From NCBI GenBank assembly GCA_964494325.1, contig CAZBTJ010000022.1, positions 1 to 54,426 on the forward strand: a DNA stretch of 54,426 nucleotides, given 5' to 3'. Positions 24,803 through 33,370 of the stretch are shown piece after piece; the stretch's first letter is position 1; every line of letters starts with the position of its first letter. This DNA comes from JAIPFM01 sp964494325. GTDB lineage: Bacteria > Planctomycetota > Phycisphaerae > Sedimentisphaerales > Anaerobacaceae. A model generated the notes under the pieces. It had not been told where the DNA came from, did not search any database, and was given only the letters and a program-made list of their open reading frames with translations. The translations under genes and the position numbers were made by a program.

Positions 24803-26176
24803 TCATTCCAGCATATCCTTTGATCTTAGGAGATGGTGGTAATGCTGGGCGAATCTGTGAGATTCGTCACGAATGTATTGCAGGAGCTTTCTGGCCGGGG
24901 AATGGGCAGACAAACGTATCGGGTCCTTTGAACCCTGCTTGTAGATGAGTTCTTCTTTTTTTGCCAGAGAGATCAGCGTGGTGTTTTGAGGGAAGGCTGA
25001 CGCGTGCTTATTGGCCGTAGCCTCTGCCAAGAGAGTGATCATGGCCTTTTCTGCAGCGTGGAGCTGACCCAGGCCCCCGTCGATCAGAATGAGGTCTGGC
25101 CAAAGTTCTTCACCTCGCAGGGCATATTTGTAGCGTCTTCTGACAACCTCTGCAAGCGAGGCATAGTCGTCAATGTGGGCCACGGTTTTGATGCGGAATC
25201 GTCGATAGCCACTTTTAAAGGGCCGACCGTCGATAAACTTGACCAAAGAGCCCACTGACTGATCACCTTGCAGATGCGCGATGTCCATGCCTTCAATGGT
25301 ACGTATATCATATTGAAGTTTTAGGGCCTTACGCAGGGCCTCCAACGCTTCTGCGGGGTCCGCCGCAAAGACCTCCGGCTGAACATAATCATCCGGTGTG
25401 CCACGTTCATCCAATCGTTGGATCAGACGAATTCGATCTCTGTATACTGCGGCTTTTTCGTAGGCCATGCCAGAAGCCGCGTCCTGCATTTTCTTTTCCA
25501 GTTGCCGAAGAACTGTAGATCGTTTGGATCGCAAAAAATGAATCACATCACTCACAACCTTCTTGTACTCGGTTTTGTCTATCTTGGCAGCGCAGGGTGC
25601 TGTACATTGCTGAATGCTATACAACAAGCATGGTCTGAAGAAGCGTCGGTTCTTGTCTGAGGCTTTGATGTCGAGGTGACAGGTTCTAAATTTGAAAATT
25701 TTCTGTAGTACCACCAGGGCCGCACGAAGATCTCGAGTCCCTGTAAAGGGGCCAAACAATCGACTGCCTTTGGATCGCGGTGTGCGTGTCACATAAACAC
25801 CGGGAAAATCGTCCCCTGTGGTAATCTCAAGATACGGAAAGGTTTTGTCGTCCAGGAGTACTGTATTGTAAGCAGGCCTGATATCCTTGATCAGGCGGGC
25901 TTCCTGGAGAATGGCATCCACTTCGTTGGCGCATTCAAGATAATCCACTGACACGGCCAACCCCACCATCTCGACAATCTTGGGGCCGCGTGACTCCATG
26001 AGGTCTGCCCCAGGTTGGAAATAGCTGGAGATGCGGCTCCTGAGGTTTTTGGCCTTGCCAATGTACAGAACCGTATCTCGGCCATCTTTGATGAAGTATA
26101 GGCCAGGGCCCGTGGGAAAGGCCTTGATCTGGGTCCGAATGCTGTCAAGTCGAATCTGGTTTTGAGCGTCATCCAT
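24803..26176 (-). CDS. uvrC: UvrC-like excinuclease subunit lacking the C-terminal HhH
   Basis: It makes the incisions of nucleotide excision repair with UvrA and UvrB. The 457-residue product has the GIY-YIG nuclease (about 20-100: GPGLYFIKDG, VLYIGKAKNLRSRISSYF, glutamate in NEVDAILQEARLIK), the cysteine-containing region, the UvrB-binding motif (about 225-260) and the RNase H-like nuclease (EGMDIAHLQGDQSVGSLVKF, LILIDGGLGQLHAA, DESHRFAQHYHHLLR). It stops where other UvrC proteins (about 600 residues) continue into the tandem helix-hairpin-helix, so this is a short form. It follows gspM by 27 bases on the same strand. Confidence 0.9.
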   Translation of the reverse strand: MDDAQNQIRLDSIRTQIKAFPTGPGLYFIKDGRDTVLYIGKAKNLRSRISSYFQPGADLMESRGPKIVEMVGLAVSVDYLECANEVDAILQEARLIKDIRPAYNTVLLDDKTFPYLEITTGDDFPGVYVTRTPRSKGSRLFGPFTGTRDLRAALVVLQKIFKFRTCHLDIKASDKNRRFFRPCLLYSIQQCTAPCAAKIDKTEYKKVVSDVIHFLRSKRSTVLRQLEKKMQDAASGMAYEKAAVYRDRIRLIQRLDERGTPDDYVQPEVFAADPAEALEALRKALKLQYDIRTIEGMDIAHLQGDQSVGSLVKFIDGRPFKSGYRRFRIKTVAHIDDYASLAEVVRRRYKYALRGEELWPDLILIDGGLGQLHAAEKAMITLLAEATANKHASAFPQNTTLISLAKKEELIYKQGSKDPIRLSAHSPARKLLQYIRDESHRFAQHYHHLLRSKDMLE

Positions 26177-26203
26177 GTCGCAAATTCCCGGGCGCCTGAA
26201 CCG

Positions 26204-26707
26204 TCAGTAATAGTAAACAAAAGACATGGTCGCGTCCCAGCGGTCCTTCATGGTCTTTTTGTTGGTCAGCCCCAATTTTGTACATTCCAAACCATTCCAA
26301 CGCATTTGAAGGGTAGATAAAAACAGAGAACACTGGGTAATGTTGATATTGTCCAAGGTCACGTCACCCATCTTCTTTTTCTGTATACCCGAAGTGGTTG
26401 CACCGGGGCGAAATGTATAATCATTGGCAATGCGAAGCGAGTTTGCCACATCGTACAGGGCCTTGTTATACTCAAACTCCACAGCCTCCCCTTGCTTGCC
26501 TGCATAGTTCAATCGTTCGGGGTCCAGGGTCAGAATTTCTATAATTAGATCATTGGCATCCTCTACATACCCCATCCAAGTGTCACGTTCATTATGTATG
26601 GACGGCATGTATTTTAGCATCATGAATGCTGGCCAAGCCAATACCAGACAAGGAATCAAAATATAGTAGACCATCGGATTCTTGTACAACTCTTGCATAT
26701 CAGTCAT
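26204..26707 (-). CDS. Small membrane protein, probable GspM/PilO-like
   Basis: The 167-residue product has one membrane helix (about 13-30: VYYILIPCLVLAWPAFMML) after a short cytoplasmic N-terminus, then a periplasmic domain. That fits the topology of GspM or PilO, which bind GspL or PilN in the inner-membrane assembly platform. Sequence similarity alone does not settle the family; the call rests mainly on its place right after gspL (8 bp overlap) at the end of the secretion gene order. Confidence 0.6.
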   Translation of the reverse strand: MTDMQELYKNPMVYYILIPCLVLAWPAFMMLKYMPSIHNERDTWMGYVEDANDLIIEILTLDPERLNYAGKQGEAVEFEYNKALYDVANSLRIANDYTFRPGATTSGIQKKKMGDVTLDNINITQCSLFLSTLQMRWNGLECTKLGLTNKKTMKDRWDATMSFVYYY

Positions 26708-28148
26708 CTCCCCTTTTTTCGTTGGTCTTGATAGTCACGCTAAAAGGCACCCGGCCATTCTTTGAATTGCTCTTTGTCATATCGGGGAAGCCTAAATTCT
26801 GACTTTTCAGAGCTTCTTGTAATATTAAATGTCCTTCGGGTCTAGCGGTTGATCCGTTAACCACGATATGGTTTATCGAAATATTCACCTTGTCGATCTC
26901 TAACCCTGCACGCTGATACGATTGACTAATAGCCTTGAGTACCAGCGTCAGTTTTGCCAGGGTTGATTGGCTGCCACCCAGGTCAAGACGTCCACCCTGC
27001 ACATTCTTTATGCCACGAATGGCTTTTTCTAATTCTTTGACTGGATTTTCGGGAAGATCTTTTTTCCCAGGCATCACACGTACATAGTCTTTGCGCAAAG
27101 TATTCTTTAGTGCATTGCAGTCGGATTTGGCCTGGAACCAATTGGCCTGCAAACGACCACCCCACACCAAAATCAACAGGGTGGCAGCAATACAAGCCCA
27201 TTTTATGGCACTTTGAAAACGCATCTTCTTGCCCTGATACGGCATGAAGTCTTTGCGAAAATCCAGAGTTGACCCTGCTTCAGTATGTAATGTCGCGGCA
27301 CCATACGCAATGGCATACCCCACCACATCAGCCTGATCCGTAGCGGCCTGTTCGCCCCAGGGGCTCGACTCAAACCAGGGCAAGCCCGCTGTGGGCAATC
27401 CCAAACGCTGAGACAAGACCTCAATATCAACCTCTTCGTTGGCACTATACACGAGCAGATTGCCTTGTGTGCCGCCTACAGAGGCCATGGTGGTAAAGGA
27501 CTCACGCACGAGAACGTCTGTGATGTTGGCACGCGATCCCACCAGAAAAGCTCTTACCGGGTGCAACCCTGTTTCCTGATCATACCTTAGAAAATAACCG
27601 CTATGCTTGGATACCAGACAAATCAAGGCGGATGATCCGGCCAAGGTCTTTGTTTCAAGGTTTTGCTGAACCAATCCAGTCAAACAGCCGATATCGGGTA
27701 AAACACGAATGGCATCCAGGGCATGACTCTGAAGGGTCAAGAGGATTTTCGACAGGGGATCATGGTCTGCTGTGAAAACGTTCAGTTGAGATCCGTTTTC
27801 ATTTAAAGAGGCAATTTCAAATGCCACAGACAGATTAGAAATGTCTGAAGCCACCACTTCTTCTGTGTCAAAACGCACTGTGGCAGCGATTTGTTTGGCC
27901 TGCTTGAATTCACTGCGAACCGTATGCTGCATAAACCAGGCACTGTCCAGCGCCACAGACACCTCTGAATATTTGAAATTCTGATCCTTGCAAGCTTCTG
28001 CCAAACGATGTGCCAGAGTCTGTAAATCACCCTTCTGATCAGCCTCAAGCGACAGGATCACTGCGCCCGCCACAGCCCCTTTGTTCACACAAACAGCGAT
28101 GGCTTGGGTTTTTCCAAAATAGAGCCCCAATACGTTTTGTGATTCCAC
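26700..28148 (-). CDS. gspL: Type II secretion inner-membrane protein GspL (PilM/actin-like)
   Basis: A 482-residue protein with an actin-like cytoplasmic domain (about 1-290; VLGLYFGKTQAIAVCV near the start, ALDSAWFMQHTV, RVLPDIGCLTGLVQQ), one membrane helix (about 313-332: IKWACIAATLLILVWGG) and a periplasmic ferredoxin-like part. This is the GspL layout; it anchors the GspE ATPase to the membrane. I use GTG 28148, eight bases after AGGAG; GTG 28157 is in frame but overlaps that site. It follows gspK by about 35 bases and overlaps gspM. Confidence 0.82.
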   Translation of the reverse strand: MESQNVLGLYFGKTQAIAVCVNKGAVAGAVILSLEADQKGDLQTLAHRLAEACKDQNFKYSEVSVALDSAWFMQHTVRSEFKQAKQIAATVRFDTEEVVASDISNLSVAFEIASLNENGSQLNVFTADHDPLSKILLTLQSHALDAIRVLPDIGCLTGLVQQNLETKTLAGSSALICLVSKHSGYFLRYDQETGLHPVRAFLVGSRANITDVLVRESFTTMASVGGTQGNLLVYSANEEVDIEVLSQRLGLPTAGLPWFESSPWGEQAATDQADVVGYAIAYGAATLHTEAGSTLDFRKDFMPYQGKKMRFQSAIKWACIAATLLILVWGGRLQANWFQAKSDCNALKNTLRKDYVRVMPGKKDLPENPVKELEKAIRGIKNVQGGRLDLGGSQSTLAKLTLVLKAISQSYQRAGLEIDKVNISINHIVVNGSTARPEGHLILQEALKSQNLGFPDMTKSNSKNGRVPFSVTIKTNEKRGDD

Positions 28149-28183
28149 GTGGTTCACTCCTCTTATATAATGCTGCAGAATCT

Positions 28184-29488
28184 CTACCCTGAGACCACTG
28201 CGATGGTTTTAACAGCCTCACCATCTTTAGACAATATCAAGATTTTGGTCACTCGGGCCACACCACAGGTGGCTTCCACTCGAACCGTAAACAGGGTGCT
28301 AACCGTACAGATGTACGGTTCACACTTCTCCATTGCTTCGGCATATCTCAGATAGTTCTTCTTGAAATCATCCAAATCCTGAATAGGCGTCTTCTGCCTT
28401 TCCACAATCACGGCCTCTGCCAACTCTCTGGCTTCGCCGCCAAATGTAAACGCCGCTTCAAGCACATGGCGAGGTGCGCTGTTGATATTGACCAGGCCAG
28501 ACGCATGCAGTCCGATATATTTGAGGGCATTCTCCTGGCGTGTATCGCTGAAAAGTATCGGCTGGAGCAAAGGTTCCTTGTCAATCAGAGTCGTGTTAAA
28601 TAATCTGGTAAGATCTATCTCCAGCTGCGCTGCCTGATCATCAGGGGTAATGGTTTCACGTTTCTGAACCCGGTTTCTTGCCGCTTGTGTACGCAGGGTA
28701 CGGGCGGCGGTACCCGTGCCAGTTGCCCGACTTTTTGTGGTGGACTGAACAACGCGGGTAATGGGTTTGAATTCTGTTTGATAGGGCTTGACCTCTGCCA
28801 AATCTGTAATTTGTGTTTCAAGCGTCTCTATCTGATCATAGTCCATGCCCATCCACTCGCAGAAAACGCGAAATCCGGCATTCACCTCTCGTTCTACGGT
28901 TTTATCGGTCATTAACTTCCAGGCCAGAGGGTATTTGGCGTTTTCATCCTCAATGGTAACACGAACCTGAGCCGCACCCACTTCAAATTCTAAAGGCTCC
29001 TCCACATAGGGCCATTCGGGTCCGTACGGTCCCCGGATTGTCAACAGACTATAGGCGTTGATCTCATCATACAAGATCCCGTCATCCCGTTCAGTGGCAT
29101 TGGGATCATTGGGATCGGCTTGACCGCTTCGAGCCAAAGGGCCAAACTGGTCACTTGCCAACAGGTCTTTCCATGAGTCGAGAAATTCTTCGTATTCTTC
29201 CTCGTTATACGCAAACAGATCTGAAAAATCTGGCTCATTGGGACGACTAATCGCTGTCACCGTCAATTCTTTAAGCCCCTTTGACACGGCTTTAAGCGCG
29301 GAATCACAGGCATATTGAGCTTTGGTGTAATTGATCAGATAATCGGCCCGATGGCGTTGACGATTCACACGTACAGTCACGGTGTAGGCCAGTGTGGTCA
29401 AAATAACCAGAATCACAATGGTCAGCAATAACACCACGCCCTGTTGCCTGCGTTTGATTATCGGATTATATGGGTTGTTGGAATACAT
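28184..29488 (-). CDS. gspK: Type II secretion minor pseudopilin GspK-like
   Basis: A 434-residue protein with a prepilin-type N-terminus: basic leader RRQQ, then GVVLLLTIVILVILTTLAYTV. The large globular domain and late HhH-like segment (ALKYIGLHASGLVNINSAPRHVLEAAF) match the GspK alpha domain, which caps the pseudopilus with GspI and GspJ. As in other GspK proteins, the residue five past the cleavage site is not glutamate. It overlaps gspJ by 23 bases, which suggests coupled translation. Confidence 0.9.
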   Translation of the reverse strand: MYSNNPYNPIIKRRQQGVVLLLTIVILVILTTLAYTVTVRVNRQRHRADYLINYTKAQYACDSALKAVSKGLKELTVTAISRPNEPDFSDLFAYNEEEYEEFLDSWKDLLASDQFGPLARSGQADPNDPNATERDDGILYDEINAYSLLTIRGPYGPEWPYVEEPLEFEVGAAQVRVTIEDENAKYPLAWKLMTDKTVEREVNAGFRVFCEWMGMDYDQIETLETQITDLAEVKPYQTEFKPITRVVQSTTKSRATGTGTAARTLRTQAARNRVQKRETITPDDQAAQLEIDLTRLFNTTLIDKEPLLQPILFSDTRQENALKYIGLHASGLVNINSAPRHVLEAAFTFGGEARELAEAVIVERQKTPIQDLDDFKKNYLRYAEAMEKCEPYICTVSTLFTVRVEATCGVARVTKILILSKDGEAVKTIAVVSG

Positions 29489-30203
29489 CCGAGTTGGGAT
29501 CCGCCACTTTAAACTTCAATTCACGCGTTCGGGCAATAGCCATGGTTCGAGTCACGAGGTCTTCCTCAGAAACTTCCCACTCACCCTGAACGTTCTTTTG
29601 GGCCTGTGCATCAGACATGATCACTCTTATACCAGTGGGAAGCCCTGGGCCAACCCATTGATCAATCCACTGGTCATTACGGAATACTTCAATACGAAAC
29701 GCTGTCAATCCTCCACAGACTGGCACAAATGGAGACAGAGATTCAACCTCATCACGACGCTGATCCAGCAATTTGTCTTCAACCAATTGGCCTGAATGAC
29801 TTCGGTACAACACAATACGATTGGTTTGTATGTCTACATTGGCTTGCCATGTGATCTCTTCCAGAATCTGATCTTCGTATTTTTCATCTTTCATGGTCGT
29901 GGTAATCGTTATCTTGGCTGTGGGATACCCATCTTCCATTCGATTGAACACGGTTAACTGGGTGCCTGCTTTAGGGTCAATTTTGGAATCCAGGTCTTCT
30001 GCGATCAGCTGTAGCACCTCCTGGACCAATTCAAATTCATTCAGTTTGGTCTCTATGGTCGCGGCAGACTGCTGCACATGACTGCTGATGGCCAGCAAGA
30101 CAGTGAGCATCATGGCGGCAATAACCACAGCCACCATGAGTTCAGTCAAGGTAAAGGCCGAACGCCAGGACTGACGCTTTCTTTGATGGAAGGTCAAGAC
30201 CAT
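29466..30203 (-). CDS. gspJ: Type II secretion minor pseudopilin GspJ-like
   Basis: A 245-residue prepilin-like protein. The N-terminus SAFTLTELMVAVVIAAMM has Glu5 after the peptidase site (cleavage before Phe, here A|FTLTE rather than the usual G|F), followed by the hydrophobic helix. The C-terminal domain (VESLSPFVPVCGGLTAFRIEVF, LPTGIRVIMSD) resembles GspJ, which belongs to the pseudopilus tip. It starts just after the gspI stop and overlaps gspK by 23 bases. Confidence 0.85.
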   Translation of the reverse strand: MVLTFHQRKRQSWRSAFTLTELMVAVVIAAMMLTVLLAISSHVQQSAATIETKLNEFELVQEVLQLIAEDLDSKIDPKAGTQLTVFNRMEDGYPTAKITITTTMKDEKYEDQILEEITWQANVDIQTNRIVLYRSHSGQLVEDKLLDQRRDEVESLSPFVPVCGGLTAFRIEVFRNDQWIDQWVGPGLPTGIRVIMSDAQAQKNVQGEWEVSEEDLVTRTMAIARTRELKFKVADPNSDVFQQPI

Positions 30204-30204
30204 A

Positions 30205-30948
30205 CTAACGCCCTCCCCGTCTGTCCAGGGTGCCTGGCTCCGAGTCAGTCATAGGTTCCAAATCCACTTCAACATCCAGCCCTGACATATCATCAAACAC
30301 GCCCGTCGTGGCCTGTTGATCTAATTCTTCCGCGGATGGATTCCCATTTGTACGTTGGAACAGTTTCAGATTGGCTTCAATAAAAAAGCCTTCCTCTGTT
30401 TGAACCATGCCATTTTCTATCCACATCAACACCTCTTGTTCATCCACGCCTGCAAACAGGACAGCCTCTTCAATACTCATCAACAAGCCGGAATCAGCAC
30501 CACCCAGTTGATCCAGGGCCGCCATGTCAGATTCCGAAACCTGGCACAACCAGTGCTCCAACTCAATCTCTTCATCATTGTCTTCCATGTCCTTGTACCG
30601 GGCGATGGAAACAGCCCTGGCCCAGGTCTGACCTTCCAACGGGGCGTAAAAGGTCTCAACGGTAGACTCCCATTTAATACCAGGATAGGTTTCACTGTCA
30701 CCGTATTCGGTTTTTTCTTCCACACTTTTTTTAACCAGAATTTGCTCCAGGTTTTCACGGGCCACTTCCAGAGCTCGCAAACGCATGGTCACATTGTAGG
30801 AGGATTGTTTGTTTCGGGCCATGATCACCAAAGCGCTGGAACAGATGATGGACAGAATTCCCAGCGAACAGATCACCTCCAGCAGGGTGAAGCCTTTGGC
30901 TTTCCCTGATGCGTTCTGGAGTGACATGGTTGGCTGGCTTTGACTCAT
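30205..30948 (-). CDS. gspI: Type II secretion minor pseudopilin GspI-like, acidic C-terminus
   Basis: A 247-residue prepilin with a perfect processing motif KGFTLLEVICSLGILSIICS and the GspI-type segment LRALEVARENLEQIL. The rest is long for GspI (usually about 120-130 residues) and strongly acidic near the end (EVDLEPMTDSEPGTLD). The C-terminal extension has no family I recognise. The start lies two bases before the gspH stop side, with no gap to gspJ, so gspH-I-J-K are likely translated as a block. Confidence 0.85.
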   Translation of the reverse strand: MSQSQPTMSLQNASGKAKGFTLLEVICSLGILSIICSSALVIMARNKQSSYNVTMRLRALEVARENLEQILVKKSVEEKTEYGDSETYPGIKWESTVETFYAPLEGQTWARAVSIARYKDMEDNDEEIELEHWLCQVSESDMAALDQLGGADSGLLMSIEEAVLFAGVDEQEVLMWIENGMVQTEEGFFIEANLKLFQRTNGNPSAEELDQQATTGVFDDMSGLDVEVDLEPMTDSEPGTLDRRGGR

Positions 30949-30950
30949 AA

Positions 30951-31523
30951 TTATCGTCTAATCATGGGGGTTGGGAATGGCAAATCTTCTTTGCCCTTGG
31001 GAGAAAGGAGTTCCACCTCCCCTTCCACAATTTCTATGCGTCGGTTCAAACGGTTGATCAACACGGTAAATACACGATCGTCTTCATCATAAAAGATGAT
31101 TTGACCACCATACGCCCAGCCGCGATGGCCCGCACGGAATTTTGCGGGTTCCTGTGTGGTACTTTCGCCATCATCAAACACGATCTTGTCCACACGACAG
31201 GCACGCCCAAATTCGCCATCATCAATCACTTCTTCAGGGAGATAGTCCGACAGATCAGAGGTGGTGATTTGACGCAACAGGTAGGTTTGGTTCACAGGAT
31301 CAACAATCACTTCGTACCGTCTGCCCGTTTCACCGGCGGACATGACCGCCATTTGCAGGGTAGAAATAAAATCCTGAATCTGGGATTTAAAGGTATAGCT
31401 CTGCACACGGCTCAATACAGACGTATTGGCCAGCATAATGAACAGTGCCAATATTCCCAGAGTGATGACCATCTCTGCCAAGGTAAAACCCTGTGTTTTA
31501 AATTGTAAACGTTTTTGCACCAC
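30951..31523 (-). CDS. gspH: Type II secretion minor pseudopilin GspH-like
   Basis: A 190-residue prepilin with the motif TQGFTLAEMVITLGILALFI (Glu5 present) and a beta-rich C-terminal domain containing RYEVIVDPVNQTYLLRQ. This is the GspH/FimT pattern. The start is a GTG at 31523; a second GTG follows directly. It lies 49 bases after gspG and two bases before gspI. Confidence 0.85.
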   Translation of the reverse strand: MVQKRLQFKTQGFTLAEMVITLGILALFIMLANTSVLSRVQSYTFKSQIQDFISTLQMAVMSAGETGRRYEVIVDPVNQTYLLRQITTSDLSDYLPEEVIDDGEFGRACRVDKIVFDDGESTTQEPAKFRAGHRGWAYGGQIIFYDEDDRVFTVLINRLNRRIEIVEGEVELLSPKGKEDLPFPTPMIRR

Positions 31524-31572
31524 GGGCCATCCTGTCCCATCCCCTTAATCACGTTTCATTCATGCAGAAAAC

Positions 31573-32013
31573 CTAGCGATCTGTGCTGAGTAAATCTGCG
31601 TCCTCCCCTTCGCCGCCCTCTTGATTGTCAGCACCATAGCTTCTGATCAAGAAAGGTTTGCCGTTTTCTGGAAGTCGCTCATACTCAAATTCATACCCCC
31701 AACCGTCGAAAGGCAATTCTGTGCCTTCTAAATAACCACCTTCTTGATAGTTTTGAACATCCATGGGTTCATCAATCAAAATACTCAGCTGCTCTTCTTC
31801 TGTGGGATAACGTCCGGTGTCCATTTTAAAAGACTTCACGGCATCATGCAGAAGCTTGAGGTTGGCTTTGGTGGTCACGGAACGCGCCTGGCCAACCTTG
31901 CCCATAAAGTTATTGGCGACCACAGCGAACAACAGGCCCATGATAATGAGCACAGCCATCAGTTCGATCATGGTGAAGCCACGTTTTTGTCTTTTGTTTT
32001 GTGTACCCTTCAT
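31573..32013 (-). CDS. gspG: Type II secretion major pseudopilin GspG
   Basis: A 146-residue protein and the main pseudopilus subunit. It has the cleavage motif KRGFTMIELMAVLIIMGLLF, the conserved segment KANLKLLHDAVKSFKMDTGRYPTEEE, and the C-terminal GspG loop with FDGWGYEFEYE. Prepilin peptidase (GspO) is needed but is not in the window. It is the gene right after gspF in the order, as in most type II loci. Confidence 0.95.
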   Translation of the reverse strand: MKGTQNKRQKRGFTMIELMAVLIIMGLLFAVVANNFMGKVGQARSVTTKANLKLLHDAVKSFKMDTGRYPTEEEQLSILIDEPMDVQNYQEGGYLEGTELPFDGWGYEFEYERLPENGKPFLIRSYGADNQEGGEGEDADLLSTDR

Positions 32014-32038
32014 GAGTTCCGGTTCTCCTTATTGTTTG

Positions 32039-33259
32039 TCAAAACTGAGCCGTTGATATTTCCAAGATCGGCATGATCGTGGCATACGCAATCACACCAA
32101 TCACAGCCGCCATAAACACAATAATTACGGGCTCCACAGCGGCACTCAATCGTTCGATGACCTGATCTGTGGATTCTTCCAGTTCATTACTGATATTTTG
32201 AAGCATGGTTTCAAGCTCGCCACTTTTTTCCCCCACAGCCACCATATGGGCGATGGCCGGACTGATCACCCCACTGTCACGTAATGGCGAGGCAATGTCT
32301 GCACCCGACATGATACGTTCTCGTGCCTGCTTGACTGCATTTTTCATGAGCACATTGCCGGTAGTCTCAGCCACAATTCGCAGTGACTCTGCCATGGCCA
32401 GACCAGAACCCAGCAAGGTGGACAGGGTGGCCGCAAAACGAGAGACCACGCGTTGCTTGACCAAGGGGCCAAATAACGGCATAGACAGGATGGCTTTATC
32501 CCGAAGAAAGGCACCTCGGTCTGTCGCAAAAAAACGTCGCACAAAGAAACTAATGGCTCCGATGATACCGATGAGCACCAGTATTTTCCAACTTGTCAGT
32601 ATATCGCTAAAATTCATCAGTTGCTGCGTAATCCAGGGCAACTCCTGGCCCGCATTAATGATCTGCTCGCCAATCGTGGGAATCACCTTGGTGGTCAAAA
32701 TCATGATGGCGGCCAAACAGAAAAAGATGAGCACCATGGGATACACCATGGCCGTCACAATCTTGCCCTCGACTCGCTGGCGTTTTTCCATAAAGCTGGC
32801 CATGGTCTTGAGGCTGCCGCCAAGATTGCCTGTGACCTCGCCCACACGAATCATACTCACAAAGATCACGTCAAAATAACAATCGTAATCCTTCATGGCA
32901 TCGGCCAGAGACTCGCCGGTCATGACACGATCTCGGATATCATTAATGGCATGGCGGAATCTGACATCAGAGACCTGCAGGGTCAATACAGACAATGCTT
33001 CTGTAAGCTTGATCCCAGAATTGAGCAATGTGGCCATTTGTTTGGTAAAGTCCACGATCTGCCCTTTGTTGACTCGCTGCAACGAACCCAGAGAAAATGA
33101 AGTCGTGTTTTTGCTGACACTGGCCACCTCTTCAATGGACGACGGATGGATGCTGCGCACGCGTAACTGCCGCCTGGCCGCGTAGGGGTTTTCAGCGGCA
33201 ATATTGCCTTTGACTTTTTTTCCGTTGGCTGCAATGGCCGTATAATGATACGTAGGCAT
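32039..33259 (-). CDS. gspF: Type II secretion inner-membrane platform protein GspF
   Basis: A 406-residue polytopic membrane protein with two GspF domains, each followed by membrane helices. Visible landmarks are FTKQMATLLNSGIKLTEAL, GEVTGNLGGSLKTMA and the second-copy counterpart FAATLSTLLGSGLAMAESL with GEKSGELETMLQNIS. It forms the platform that GspE drives. An extra N-terminal segment (YHYTAIAANGKKVKGNIAAE) is normal for the family. gspG follows after 25 bases. Confidence 0.96.
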   Translation of the reverse strand: MPTYHYTAIAANGKKVKGNIAAENPYAARRQLRVRSIHPSSIEEVASVSKNTTSFSLGSLQRVNKGQIVDFTKQMATLLNSGIKLTEALSVLTLQVSDVRFRHAINDIRDRVMTGESLADAMKDYDCYFDVIFVSMIRVGEVTGNLGGSLKTMASFMEKRQRVEGKIVTAMVYPMVLIFFCLAAIMILTTKVIPTIGEQIINAGQELPWITQQLMNFSDILTSWKILVLIGIIGAISFFVRRFFATDRGAFLRDKAILSMPLFGPLVKQRVVSRFAATLSTLLGSGLAMAESLRIVAETTGNVLMKNAVKQARERIMSGADIASPLRDSGVISPAIAHMVAVGEKSGELETMLQNISNELEESTDQVIERLSAAVEPVIIVFMAAVIGVIAYATIMPILEISTAQF

Positions 33260-33370
33260 AGTTTATCTCAAAGGACCGAAAATACAATCCGAATCCCACC
33301 CAGGATTTCGGTGTCTCAAGGGTGTCGACCTTTGTCCATCCATCCTTGATTTTGTTTTTATTAAACCCTG

